A stretch of DNA of 64,000 nt from Pyrus communis (taxonomy: Eukaryota; Streptophyta; Magnoliopsida; Rosales; Rosaceae). Location of the stretch: the NCBI RefSeq assembly GCF_963583255.1, contig NC_084803.1, positions 17,991,428 through 18,055,427 of the forward strand. Reading direction: 5' to 3'. Of the stretch, positions 33,101 through 43,375 are shown piece after piece. Position 1 is the first letter of the stretch. Each line of letters begins with the position of its first letter. The translations under genes were made by a program, and so were the position numbers. The notes under the pieces were generated by a model. It saw only the letters and a list, made by a program, of their open reading frames with translations. It was not told the DNA's origin and made no database searches.

Positions 33101-33344
33101 AATGGTCAAGATGCAAGATGTTGCTAAGGGATCTACTTTTAGCAATGCCATGCTCACAAGAAACCCCTTTACCCATTCAATAATCTCCTTTATAAGGGAA
33201 TTGTTGGGGGTAGGTTTTTGAGGTAAACCTAAACACACACATAAAACTGTTACAATCTCAATCATAAGATTTTCTAGCAATGAACATGGCCTAAATTTAA
33301 AAAAAATAAAATATGTCAGATTTTCCATTAGATGCTTTCGGTTG

Positions 33345-35800
33345 CTAGTTGATGTGTTCATCATAATAATGGGCTTGAATCATGCTAGTTTCGAACGATT
33401 GGTTATCGACCGAATGAACTACAACCAATTTGTCGTCCCAAAATATCAAAACTTGATAGAGGGATGATGGGATGCAAATAGTGTGATGAATAAAGTCATG
33501 GCCGAGCAAGGCAATATACTCAGTCTTTGAATCGACGATGAAGAATGCCGTCATGTGAGGTCGACTTGTAATCATGACTTCCAAAGGCAGATGCCTTTGG
33601 TTTGTGACTTATCTCCCATGAAATTGCTCATAATGATGCTGGATGGTATGAGTTCGCCTTTCAAGTGTGTAAGGGCCTTCATGACCGATACTGACATAAT
33701 ATTCACTGTGGCCCCATAATCCACAAACACCTTGGAAATTGGGAAACCTTTAATATGTGCGGTGACGTATAGGGGCTTTAAATGGTGCAAGTTGGTGGCC
33801 AAGCTTCGAGGCAAAATTTCAGATAGAGCGTCTTTGAGTTTCTCTTCTGGATTAATTTTCTCAAGTTCTGCAACCGGACATAGACCATATTAATCTCCAT
33901 ATTGTCCAAGACTAAGGGCCTCATCATGGTACTTCGTTCTTCGTCGATGAATCGTCTTCAGTACCGGATCCCTTATCTTCATCAGATTCACCATTGCCAA
34001 TAGAGATGGTCGTAGTATCTGTGATTTTAGGTATGGCCGAACTCTCTGAGAATCATCTTTGAGTGTTGCATCAACCTTAGGCTCAACACCTGTATTGTTG
34101 GTGGGCGAATCAAGGATAACCTGTTTGCCTGTCAAATTATGGGCAGGTTTGACCGTTGCAGAATGAGCTTCCTTATAGGCTTGGCCCAGGAAAGCGATCT
34201 TATCATTTTGAATGCTTGTTGAGCTCAAGGTTCTAAAAAATGCTAAGTGCTAGTCGAGCGGTGGGTTGGAGCATAGCACCTAGGCAACTAGATGGGGCTA
34301 GGTGGGCGCTTAGGCGGTCTAGGCGAATTTAAGTTAATTTATTATATATTTTATAAATAAGTGTCTATTTGCACTTCAAAAAAATATACTTGTATTGAGA
34401 AAAAAATAATAATAAATTACAAAATAAAAGTAAAAGAATACATATATTAGATTATATAAATTACAAGTATCCAACAAGTTTACAGTTTAAAAACACATTA
34501 ACTATAATCATATATTATTTTAGGCCCAAAAAATCAACATATTATTATTATAATCACAAACGGCTAGAGCCCAATACGCTCCCTAGCCCCACCAAAACCT
34601 TATTTACTTTTGCATTCTCCATTTCTCCTATTTCCTTCATCAGTCGCCTCTTCTGGAAAACTTGAAGAATCAGAAATGGTCAGATGCATCAAGAACCCAA
34701 AGAAAGCCAAAAGAAGGGCCAAGGTTAGCTCCAAATTCCACTACCTTCTCTGTTGATTGTTTAATTATTTTAATAAAGTTAGGGTTTTGTCTTAAATTTT
34801 TGTTTAGGGCTCAAAGAAAAGAGGTGGATCTCCTTCCTCTTCGGGACCATTGATGCTAGTGAAGGTATGGTAGCCACTTAGTGGGCCGCATAACACTACC
34901 TAGGCCCCTAGACTGCTTAACGGCCGCCTAGGCGCTCGCCTAAGCCATCACCGATTTTCCCTAACATTTCGTTCCAAATCGCCTTGGAAGCCCAACACCT
35001 AGTGCGTAGATGACCGCCTATACCGTTTTTTAGAACACTGGTTACGCCAAACCTTGATTAATGGGTCCTATAGTGTAAGTGGAGGAAAAGCTTGTTCGGC
35101 CTCTTTAGCAAAATGCTCTATTCGAGGCTTCATTTCTCCAAGACGAAGTAACAACTTGATCCTTTTTTCAAATTCTTCTATTTTAGTTTTGGATGTTGGC
35201 ACTTCCGGCTTCTCCCCTTTGGTGATCTCAGCCAGGATTACAGTGACTTGTTATACCAAGTTTTCTTATATCTACTCTTTAGGTTGCCAAGTTTAAACTT
35301 TCTAAAGAGCTTTAGCAGCTTGAGCGCGATGCAGAACGTTACATTCATTGCATTGTTGCCTATGCTTTTGAGATTTTAACTCAACCATATAAGCATCAAC
35401 ATGCAAGTTATACCCATGTCATTGACTATTATTTGGCTTTGGTGGCAAGTCCTTGTTGCTGATGATGCACTAAAACTACCAGAATTATGAGTAAAATACT
35501 CCTCATTGTAAAACGGCTCATCGAAATTAAGCCGCCCTCAAACTAGAAGCTGTTGGTCTGCTGACTTGGAGCCCAATTTGTCGAATACTCATTCTAGCCT
35601 TGTTCTGGGGCTTAGCTAGCTGAATGTGGACCAGAGAACGAGCTTGTCCTTATTGCTTCTTACGGCGCGGCCAAATGTCGGGTTTTTCGACCGAGTGATT
35701 CAGCTTCAGCCCTGTGATAGTGATCTTAGATTTGCATTGGCTACACAATATAATTGTTTCTCATAGTCGCTAGAAATTGACTCTTGTTGGTGCAATGAGT
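33345..35800 (-). pseudogene. Gypsy gag-protease remnant, split by a hAT element
   Basis: The minus-strand frames at 33572-33814 and 33345-33584 encode a retroviral-type aspartic protease region: LHHLKPLYVTAHIKGFPISK, then VFVDYGATVNIM, then TAFFIVDSKTEYIALLGHDF. The active-site Asp is kept in VDYGAT, where the usual neighbour is Ser or Cys. The two frames overlap by 13 bp in different phases, so at least one frameshift is present. Gag-side sequence continues at 33890-34228 and resumes at about 35041-35800, on the far side of the hAT copy at 34226-35040. RT is missing; the element is dead. Confidence 0.7.
34226..35040. mobile_element. hAT element, 815-bp copy, inside gypsy gag
   Basis: Ends CAAGGTTCTAAAAAATGC and TTTTTTAGAACACTG, inverted relatives of the ends at 47503-47986 and 50219-50651. 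The subterminal regions are full of GCCTAGGC-type words. The interior has an AT-rich part and a more balanced part (34575-34860) that could be a leftover transposase 5' region. The 8-bp flanks (GTTGAGCT and GTTACGCC) no longer match well. Confidence 0.65.
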
Positions 35801-35819
35801 TGGGTAGGGGAGAGACGAG

Positions 35820-37075
35820 GTTTTAAAGTGGTCATATTTTCATATATTATTATCATATATTTCCTTTGGATTTTGTATATATATATATGAATGGGTTAAA
35901 TGCACTAAATTTTATTGTTTTATTTTATAGGCATCAATACCGGAGTTATGCAAAAAAATAGTGGAAAACAAGGTTTTTGGGTGTCTAGAGTAATTCCAAT
36001 GGAGCAAGAGTCAACTTCTGTATCAAGACAAATGCATTACAACTAGAAGATAAGAGACATCCGTTTTAGAAATCAAACAGACATGGGGATGCTATTCACT
36101 GGCCTTAGGAGAGAACTTAATTACTAGTTTTATTATTTCCGTTATTTTTTCTTTTATTTAATAAGAACTTAAAGTCCATTAGTTAGAATGTTAGTGGGTT
36201 GTTAATTAGAATTTTGCAGGATTTATGATTATTGAGTGTTATATTAAGGAGATTCATTCTCCATTTTATTAGGAGCAAGCCACCAAAAACCACAAAGCAA
36301 AATTCACATAGGCTATGGCAAGGAAGGACAAGAGGAAGATCTACTTTGGAGTTTTTCTTTGTTAGGGCTATGATGTAGCCTGATCATGAATATTTAATTG
36401 CCTTGTGGTATTGTTATTATCAAGTTTTTATTCCATATTGAGTATCTTTTGCTATTCGTAATGCACTTGATTTTTAATTTAGATGCTTGATCACCATCTA
36501 GGTTTTAATTGAGTTGATTTGATACAAGTTAGAGTAGATTCCATACCTAACTTGAGTTTAGCTTCTTGCATTTGATACCATAAACACCTATTTGTAGATG
36601 CCATGCAATTAGGGTTTATGTGATTTTCCAACGGTTTCCATAGAGCTTAATGGGTGCTTAATTGTTTAAATTCATCTAAATGTGAGGGTTAACATGTAAG
36701 GATACTTTTGATGCAACTAGATGCCATGGCCGTTGAATAATTTAGGGAAAATCGATCATCAATATTAGAGAACTACTTGAGCATAACATATTAAGGAAAT
36801 TAAGTAGAATTGGTTAGGGTGAATTCAGAGGCCCTAGGTCTTATTTTCTTATGTTTCAATTTATAATTTACATGCATTTTATTTTCAAGCTTTATTTTAT
36901 TTCAGTATAATTCAAAATGTCATGTATTTTCCATAAAGCTACACATTACAATTTGTTTCAATTTAGTTTTTAAGAATTTTTAGAATTAATTCGACCTCTG
37001 TGGGATGATATTCGTGCTTTAATGTTATACTATCATTCGATTTGTATACTTGTGAGCACTAAAATTATGGATATG
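35820..37075 (+). repeat. Athila-like LTR remnant
   Basis: No ORF. The stretch has LTR-like character: TATATATATATG near 35876, a leader-like middle, then conserved-looking U5 wording (TTCGACCTCTGTGGGATGAT near 36990). The GACCYYGTGGGAT-type motif near the end is familiar from Athila/Tat LTRs. Both boundaries are approximate and no internal region is attached. Confidence 0.4.
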
Positions 37076-37299
37076 GTTCGGCCGTCAGAATAACTCTGAA
37101 ATGCACTTGAGAATATCCAATCATAAAATGGATTCGGTTTTTAACGTATCGAACACTGTAATCTAGTAACATCCCAACTCACTGAGAGGCTAATGAGATG
37201 ACCTCTTCCAATGACTGAAATACACCTTATTGATAGAGACTTGGATAAATAATCAACCGAATTTGAAGCAGTGCTATTACTCCAAACTGAAGTGCTCCT
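37076..37299. other. Unclassified repeat flank
   Basis: AT-rich sequence that appears to continue on the other side of the hAT-like insertion (38244 onward); not recognised. Confidence 0.35.
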
Positions 37300-38235
37300 T
37301 AGGGGTAGGTAAACGGGTCTTGGTCCCATGGGTCGGGACGGGTACGGCTGGTTCGGGACGGGTACGGCTGGTTCGGGACGGGTAAAGGGCAGGTCCAAAA
37401 ATTTTAAAGCCAAAATAGGGCGGGTTCACAAAATTAACGGGGCAGGGTGAGTCCAAAAGTTTGAGGAAACGGGCCCCCTACCCAAACCGTGCGATGGAAC
37501 AAGTTTGCAAATCTCTCGGATCATACTTGACCCAACCAAATCTATCTCTCTCTTGTCGGTTATAAACATAAACCCACCATTTCTCTCCCAAAGCCCAAAC
37601 CCCTAAAATCCACTTTCAAAATTTAATAAAGGTTGAAGCTTTCACTCTCACAGACACTAAGAAGGAAATGCATTGAAAACCCACATGGATTTAGACTAGG
37701 GAAGCTTTTTATTGGTAGAATTTAATGGAAGACCTCGGAGAAAAAGCTTATGAGTACTTCAACAACTATGACGACATTTTACAGACGGTGGTCATGAGGG
37801 ATAAGGTCTCAGGCTGCCCCAGAGGTTTAGGGTTTGTGGTTTTGGTAAATCTTGTTGATCTCGATATGGTTCTTCAGTGTAAGAACCCTATTGATGGTAG
37901 AACGGTGAGATTCAAATTCTTAGTTTTTTTTTTATTTTTTCGATGGTAGAACGGTTTGTGGTTTCGGAACAAGGAGAAGATGGTTGGAGACTTGAAATAA
38001 CAACTCGAGACTTTGCAGAAGTTGGGCACAGTAGAAGAAGAGTTTGCTGCACATAAGGAGGATTTCTTTGTAAAAGAACTTGTGGACCCATAGGAATAGA
38101 CTTGTTTCATACGGGTTGGGTTAGGTCTAGTTCCACCTTTAAATTTTTATTACCTGATCTGACCCGCTTTGTGTTATTTTCAATCGGGTCGAGTCCGGTT
38201 CTTACAATTTTGGGCCCGGCCCGTGCCCACCTCTC
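37300..38235. mobile_element. hAT-like element carrying a host gene fragment
   Basis: Ends TAGGGGTAGGTAAACGGG and CCCGTGCCCACCTCTC, imperfect inverted repeats of the GGGGTGGGCACGGG type. The flanks are GTGCTCCT (37292-37299) and GTGCTCAT (38236-38243), 7 of 8 matching, which is the duplication size of hAT elements. The left part has a 20-bp tandem unit (GGGACGGGTACGGCTGGTTC, about 37335-37384). The interior contains an RRM gene fragment and no transposase. Confidence 0.65.
37685..37915 (+). pseudogene. RRM (hnRNP-like) gene fragment captured by hAT
   Basis: Fragments in more than one frame match the first RRM of plant hnRNP-type RNA-binding proteins: GKLFIGRI (RNP2, about 37698-37721), then EYFNNYDDILQTVVMRDKVS and GCPRGLGFVVL (degenerate RNP1), then NPIDGRTV. 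At least two frameshifts and a stop lie between these pieces. The parental form would be GRPRGFGFV. It is non-functional. A short duplicate of GATGGTAGAACGGT follows at about 37894 and 37942. Confidence 0.75.
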
Positions 38236-38243
38236 GTGCTCAT

Positions 38244-38950
38244 CAGTTGCCTAATTTTACAAATCTAGTGTTGTTAATCTAAACTGAAGACCTCGCCGGT
38301 TGTCAACACAGTGTTGTTGATCCAACTTGAAGATGCATTGACAAAGTTAACAAGGTTAGTTTTTTCTCAAAAGGTTTGAAAGGGTTTCGCATAGAGTGAG
38401 AATTTGCGTAAGGTAATTTTCTTTGTTGGGTTGAAAGTCCTTGGAATGTTGCAGAATCTCTTCTATATATAAGAGTGATTTTCGTATTGATCAGCTTATA
38501 CTGAAGTAGAGTCCCTCTTGGATTATACTTTTCTTGGCATTCCCTGATCCAAACTCTTATCAAGCCATCCTAATCTGCGCATAGAGCCAGGCCACTACTA
38601 CTGGATCTAGGACTCTGAACTCAATCCCTTTTATGTATTCAATTCACTCTTGGTCTTGATCAGTTATGAACCTTGATACTGGAATATTACGAATCATATC
38701 AATGTTTACTCTGATCCTTTAACAATTTTACTCATATTATGACTCAGTCAAATCATTTCCACTTGACTCCCTGAGAGTTCTTCACCCATTAGGATTCAGC
38801 CATCCTATATTGGGTTGGACTTCAAGTTTCAGAAACATAAGACATGGGCTGAAAATCTTCACTCTTTGTCAAGCCTATAGTTACATTCGACTCAAAGCAA
38901 GTATTTTTGGTCCAAACAAAAGCATATACCACGTAACAACATAAGATAAT
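38244..38950. other. Unclassified, LTR-like on the minus strand
   Basis: No ORF. Contains CTTCTATATATAAGAG (about 38461-38476), readable as a TATA box on either strand, in a context that resembles a copia LTR. Not proven. Confidence 0.35.
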
Positions 38951-38958
38951 ATTGGTTA

Positions 38959-39079
38959 GAGAATTGTTATTGGGACTCCAAAAATCTTATTTCGCACTCC
39001 AAACTTTTTATAATTAGAAAGAAAAATATACTTATGAGAAGTATAGAATTAGATTTTTAGAGTGCTAAAACAGTTCCCT
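38959..39079. mobile_element. 121-bp MITE with 8-bp target duplication
   Basis: Ends GAGAATTGTTATTGGGACTCC and AGTGCTAAAACAGTTCCCT, flanked by the exact 8-bp repeat ATTGGTTA (38951-38958 and 39080-39087). It is related to the element at 28051-28175. The 8-bp duplication suggests hAT mobilisation. Confidence 0.88.
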
Positions 39080-39087
39080 ATTGGTTA

Positions 39088-39571
39088 TTCAATTGTTTCA
39101 GTGAATAATGTAAATGTTCCTATTCATCTGTACTACACATCTTGAAGCTAGTGTAATACAATTTTTTTTAAACAATATATAAAAATTAACTCTTTGAGTT
39201 AGATCTATTAAATTCTTATGTGAGTTTGATTTGGGTACGTCAGGCTAATCAATTTCTTTTTATTTTTTTAATCTCTTCAAATTCTTTTAAACTTAATATT
39301 ATCTTGTTATTGAACGTTAAAGCATAATAAAAATTTATAATCAAATTTATTGCACATGTGACATAGTCTTATTGGGTGTTGGATCCCACATATGTTTCTA
39401 AAGGCCACCTATAAGTTTTAGGGAGAAGAGAGAGTCCACTAGTCAAAGTGAAATAAATTTTGAGTTTCAGAAGTGAAATGCTGATTTTTGAGTTACAGTG
39501 AGCAAAATGAGATCAAAATAAAGTTTCAAGGGAAAACCTAAAAATAAGTTTTTACTATATATAGGGGCAGA
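39088..39571. other. Intergenic, no gene recognised
   Basis: AT-rich, nothing named. Confidence 0.45.
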
Positions 39572-39876
39572 TGCATGACATCATTTTTTAACACAACTTT
39601 TAATGCACATTTTTGTGGAGTTCACTCTGTGATGTATTTTAATGATTTAAATCATCTATCATTTAAAACATCATTTATATATTATCATTGCAAAAAAGAA
39701 TAGACAAACCTTAAACCATTAATCCAATGATCATATGGTTTCTAATTTGAATTTTGGTGGACATGATCTTCTAGGAAAGACTTAAAAGATTGATTGTTCG
39801 AATCGTTAAAATACATTATGAAGTGAGCCGCACAAAAACGTGTGCTAAAATTGTGTAAAAAAAATGATGCCACGAA
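39572..39876. mobile_element. MITE upstream of the WD40 gene
   Basis: The left arm TGCATGACATCATTTTTTAA, then CACAACTTTTAATGCACATT, pairs with the right arm GTGTGCTAAAATTGTG, then TAAAAAAAATGATGCCACG. Inner GTATTTTAATGATT pairs with AATCGTTAAAATAC. The total is about 305 bp. Confidence 0.7.
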
Positions 39877-40442
39877 TCCAATCCATAAAGTTACAGTGAT
39901 GGCACGAATCCGATCCATAGGTTCACTACTTGATCTATTGAAATACAACCTACTTTTTATCAGTTCAAACTTTTAGTTAAAATTTAACGTCTGAATCAAC
40001 TTATTTACCTCTGAAACAAATCGTTTTACTTCCTACTTGCAACATATGCTCTCCTATTTGTATCCACACATCCTTACCACGATCATCATCCAACCACCAA
40101 GGACCAATTTTGGTCCAATTGACTAAGTCATAATCCAACTTATAGCTTTCACCTTTTTCATCGTAACCGCACTCTTGCCCGTAATAAATCCATTTATATT
40201 GGCGGGTAAATCTACCGTGACGTCACATGATTGGCCAGCCCATCATCCACAATGGCTGCCAAAGAAAATCTAATTTTAAGTTTCCAAAAAAAAAAAGAAA
40301 ATCTAATTTTATTGTATTTTTTACTAAAAAGTTAAAAAAGGTAAAATCCCAGCCTGTTACTGCTTTTCAAAGCTTTCGGCTTCCTTCACACCTGGTTTTT
40401 CCTCTTTTATTCCATTTATTTGTTCACCATTATATGTAAACC
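39877..40442. other. Upstream region of the WD40 gene
   Basis: Probable promoter and 5' leader. No clear TATA box; pyrimidine-rich CTTCCTTCACACC and TTTTTCCTCTTTTATTCC stretches lie in the last 70 bp. Confidence 0.45.
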
Positions 40443-41831
40443 ATGAAAGGCTCGACAAGAGGCAACCGCATATTCTCCGAAGAGAACAGCACTCGTGGCC
40501 AAAAGTTTGACAGGTTAAAGAACTCCCCGGAACACGAAGAATCGGGTTTTACGACCCCCCAGAGCTACGAGCCAGACCCGATGGTGGCGGAGGACGCCGC
40601 TTTGTCTCCTTTCAATAAGTCTCCATGGTCTGCCCATATGAACAACAATGACAATAATAATAATGCTTCAGAAACAGCCAACGACAACTTCTCCCCCAAC
40701 GTTCTCATGGGTGCGTTGGTTCGTGAAGAAGGACACATATACTCGTTGGCGGCCTCTGGAGACTTGTTGTACACGGGTTCGGATAGCAAAAACATTCGGA
40801 TTTGGAAGAAGCACAACGAGTATTCAGGGTTCAAATCGAATAGCGGATTGGTTAAAGCGATAATCATAGCGAAGGAGAAGATCTTCACCGGTCATCAAGA
40901 CGGGAAAATTAGGGTGTGGAAGGTGTCCACCAAGAACGCAACTCACAAGCGAATAGGAACTTTACCTACGTTGAAGAATTACATAAAGTGTTCCATGAAG
41001 CCCAGTAATTACGTTGAAGTGAGAGGCAAGAGCAAAGTCCTATGGATCAAACACTTTGATTCCATCTCATGCTTGAGCTTGAGCGAAGATCATACGTTAC
41101 TATACTCCGCGTCGTGGGACAAAACGTTTAAGGTTTGGAGGGTTTCCGATTTCAAGTGCTTGGAGTCGATTAACGCTCACGATGACGCCGTCAATGCGTT
41201 GGTTGTTGGATTTGATGGGTTGGTCTTCACCGGTTCTGCCGACGGAACTGTTAAAATTTGGCGGAAAGAGTTACAAGGAAAAGGTACTAAGCACTTCTTC
41301 TCACAAACGCTTTTAAAGCAGGAATGCGCGGTCACAGCCTTAGCTGTGAACCCGGACGCCACAATCATATATTGTGGCTCGTCCGATGGACTAGTCAACT
41401 TTTGGGAACGGGAGAAGAACCTCCAACACGGCGGTGTTTTGCGAGGCCACAAGCTGGCGGTTCTGTGCTTGGCCACGGCTGGGTGCTTAGTATTCAGTGG
41501 CTCCGCCGACATGGGGATTTGCGTGTGGAGATTAGGCCCTGACGGGGAGCACATTTGCTTGTCGGTGCTGACGGGGCACACGGGGCCGGTGAAGTGCTTG
41601 GCTGTGGAGAGAGATCACGATCAGTCGACGTCTGGGGAGACGAGGTGGATCGTGTATAGTGGGAGTTTGGATAAGTCGGTGAAGATGTGGAGGATTTCGG
41701 AGCAAGCGCAGCCTATGGTGCCGAACCAGAAGCACCAGCACTACACCTCCGATGGGTATTGTGTGCCAATGTTGAGCTCGGCGCCTAGCTTTGCTTCTCG
41801 TGGAGGGAAAATGGGTTCAAGAAGATTCTAG
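40443..41831 (+). CDS. Seven-blade WD40 protein, JINGUBANG-like
   Basis: Intronless 462-residue ORF. The first 85 residues are polar and disordered (Asn-rich NNNDNNNN near 67-74). A single propeller follows, with seven WD-type blade ends: NIRIWKK (118-123), KIRVWKV (155-161), TFKVWRV (228-234), TVKIWRK (269-275), LVNFWER, GICVWRL and SVKMWRI (about 423-429). A Gly/Ser/Arg tail ends the protein. Length, intron-free structure and the LxxSPWSxH motif before the propeller fit the plant JINGUBANG group; the Arabidopsis founder represses pollen germination in wet conditions. As a propeller it most likely acts as a protein-binding scaffold. The exact orthologue cannot be told here. Confidence 0.9.
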   Translation: MKGSTRGNRIFSEENSTRGQKFDRLKNSPEHEESGFTTPQSYEPDPMVAEDAALSPFNKSPWSAHMNNNDNNNNASETANDNFSPNVLMGALVREEGHIYSLAASGDLLYTGSDSKNIRIWKKHNEYSGFKSNSGLVKAIIIAKEKIFTGHQDGKIRVWKVSTKNATHKRIGTLPTLKNYIKCSMKPSNYVEVRGKSKVLWIKHFDSISCLSLSEDHTLLYSASWDKTFKVWRVSDFKCLESINAHDDAVNALVVGFDGLVFTGSADGTVKIWRKELQGKGTKHFFSQTLLKQECAVTALAVNPDATIIYCGSSDGLVNFWEREKNLQHGGVLRGHKLAVLCLATAGCLVFSGSADMGICVWRLGPDGEHICLSVLTGHTGPVKCLAVERDHDQSTSGETRWIVYSGSLDKSVKMWRISEQAQPMVPNQKHQHYTSDGYCVPMLSSAPSFASRGGKMGSRRF

Positions 41832-42835
41832 GTTTTGATATGATTATAATCAATATATGATTGTGCTGTGTGATTAATAGTTGTGAATTTATGCATGCAT
41901 GCATGTTTATATTAGTTTTTCTTGATCCAAATATTGTTCATGCATAAGATTGAACCCAGTGGATTTTGAATCATGTCATTGGTAAAGCTAAAGTTTTCAA
42001 CATGTGGATTGTGGAATACCAAATATTCACCACAAATTACATACATATGCTTGGGAAATGTTTATTTTGCATAGTTCAGTATTTGTTCTTCAACTTTTAT
42101 CATCTTTTAATTTTTACGAACGACATTAAGAGAAAATCAATCAAACTTATTAGGACCTGCATCTGCATGAATACTTTTAGATAACTAACTGAATTACAAA
42201 CAGTTTTTTAATCTCTATCATATTTATTGTCATAAGAGGATAAACGTACTTATGAAAAGTAGCAAGAAATATTAAGCTCTATCAAGTATTAATCTCAAAT
42301 TTTCCTCCATCCAAATCAACAAATTATTACACCAGGAAGAGTTTAAAGCTCGAATTTTACTTGTCCCACACATATAAGCCTCGTCAAGTTTTTGCCAACA
42401 AGGTTGAGCATAACTAATTTAGCTCAAGCTTAGTAAATTCAAGTCAAGCTTGAACATTCTTTTACTCTACTTGACTCAATTCACAGGCGGAGTTATTTTA
42501 CATTAATCCTTATTGAAAATTTTTGTGCTTTCACATATATGATTCAACTTTCGTGTTTTACACGCTAATACATCCTGTAAAATAGAATCGCGACAAAATT
42601 ATTAAAGTCAACGAATTAGGAAGTGAAATCTTACCAAATTATGAAGATACCTTTGTTGTGTTAAATATTATATAAATGGAAAACATGGAAGAACCAAGAA
42701 AGAGAGTTTCGATGGCTCGAAGAAACTTAACCAACCTAATTATTTTCTGCCTACTTTATAATGATGATTGAGACTTCACACCTTCTTTGATATGGGAATG
42801 CTAACTGAGTTCACATTTTTTTGCACCTAAAAATA
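41832..42835. other. 3' flank of the WD40 gene and intergenic DNA
   Basis: The first 100-200 bases are likely 3' untranslated region (GCATGCATGCATG at about 41893-41905). The rest is AT-rich and has no gene. Confidence 0.5.
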
Positions 42836-43375
42836 GTTGTGGCCTCTCTAAAAACACGACATATGTCCACTCACTTACACATTTTAACTTCATTAACTCC
42901 TCTATTAACTCCTAAATTTGGAAAAAGAAAACCCAAGAAACCAAGCATTGTGGTCTCTCTTCTGATAAATCAACTTCTTTATCTTGGACTTTCTACCCAG
43001 CTTCCATGTCCAAGCATTGAACCATGGAATCAAACTGAGGCTTAAAAGATGACCCCTTTTTCACCACCATTTTCTTCTTTCGAACAAGTTGCCATTTGTG
43101 ATCGGAGCGGGTTGAGGCTTGTTCAGAAAGGGAGGCGGAGGAGGAGTAAATCAGGTTAAGTTTGGGAGATAAAATTGTCTTTGGAAAATGGAAGGTGTGA
43201 GTTGGGAGTAAGCCAGAGCAAGAAGGGGAGTCAGTGAGACGAGTAGGGTTTAGTAGAGAAGAATGCCAGAGACGCTTTCTTGGTTTTTCAAACTTGGGAA
43301 ATAACAAAGGAGTTAACACAGTTAAGGTGTGTAAGTGAGTGGACGTGCGTTACATTTTACGGAAGCCACAAACAA
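42836..43375. mobile_element. 540-bp element with long terminal inverted repeats
   Basis: Arms of about 110 bp or more. The left arm has GTCCACTCACTTACACATTT, TTAACTCCT and AACCCAAGAAACCAAG. The right arm carries their complements TTTCTTGGTTTTTC, AGGAGTTAAC and GTGTGTAAGTGAGTGGAC. No transposase. The long arms suggest a Mutator-type non-autonomous element; the flanks (AAAATAGTT and AAACAAGTC) are only a weak 9-bp match. A minus-strand open frame at 42993-43319 is probably chance. Confidence 0.7.

Noticed and set aside
41177..41581. 134-codon minus-strand frame opposite the WD40 gene
   Set aside because: Shadow of a GC-richer coding exon; the plus strand has seven clear WD blades.
42993..43319. 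108-codon minus-strand frame inside the long-TIR element
   Set aside because: Its ends run into the inverted repeats and no transposase motif is present.
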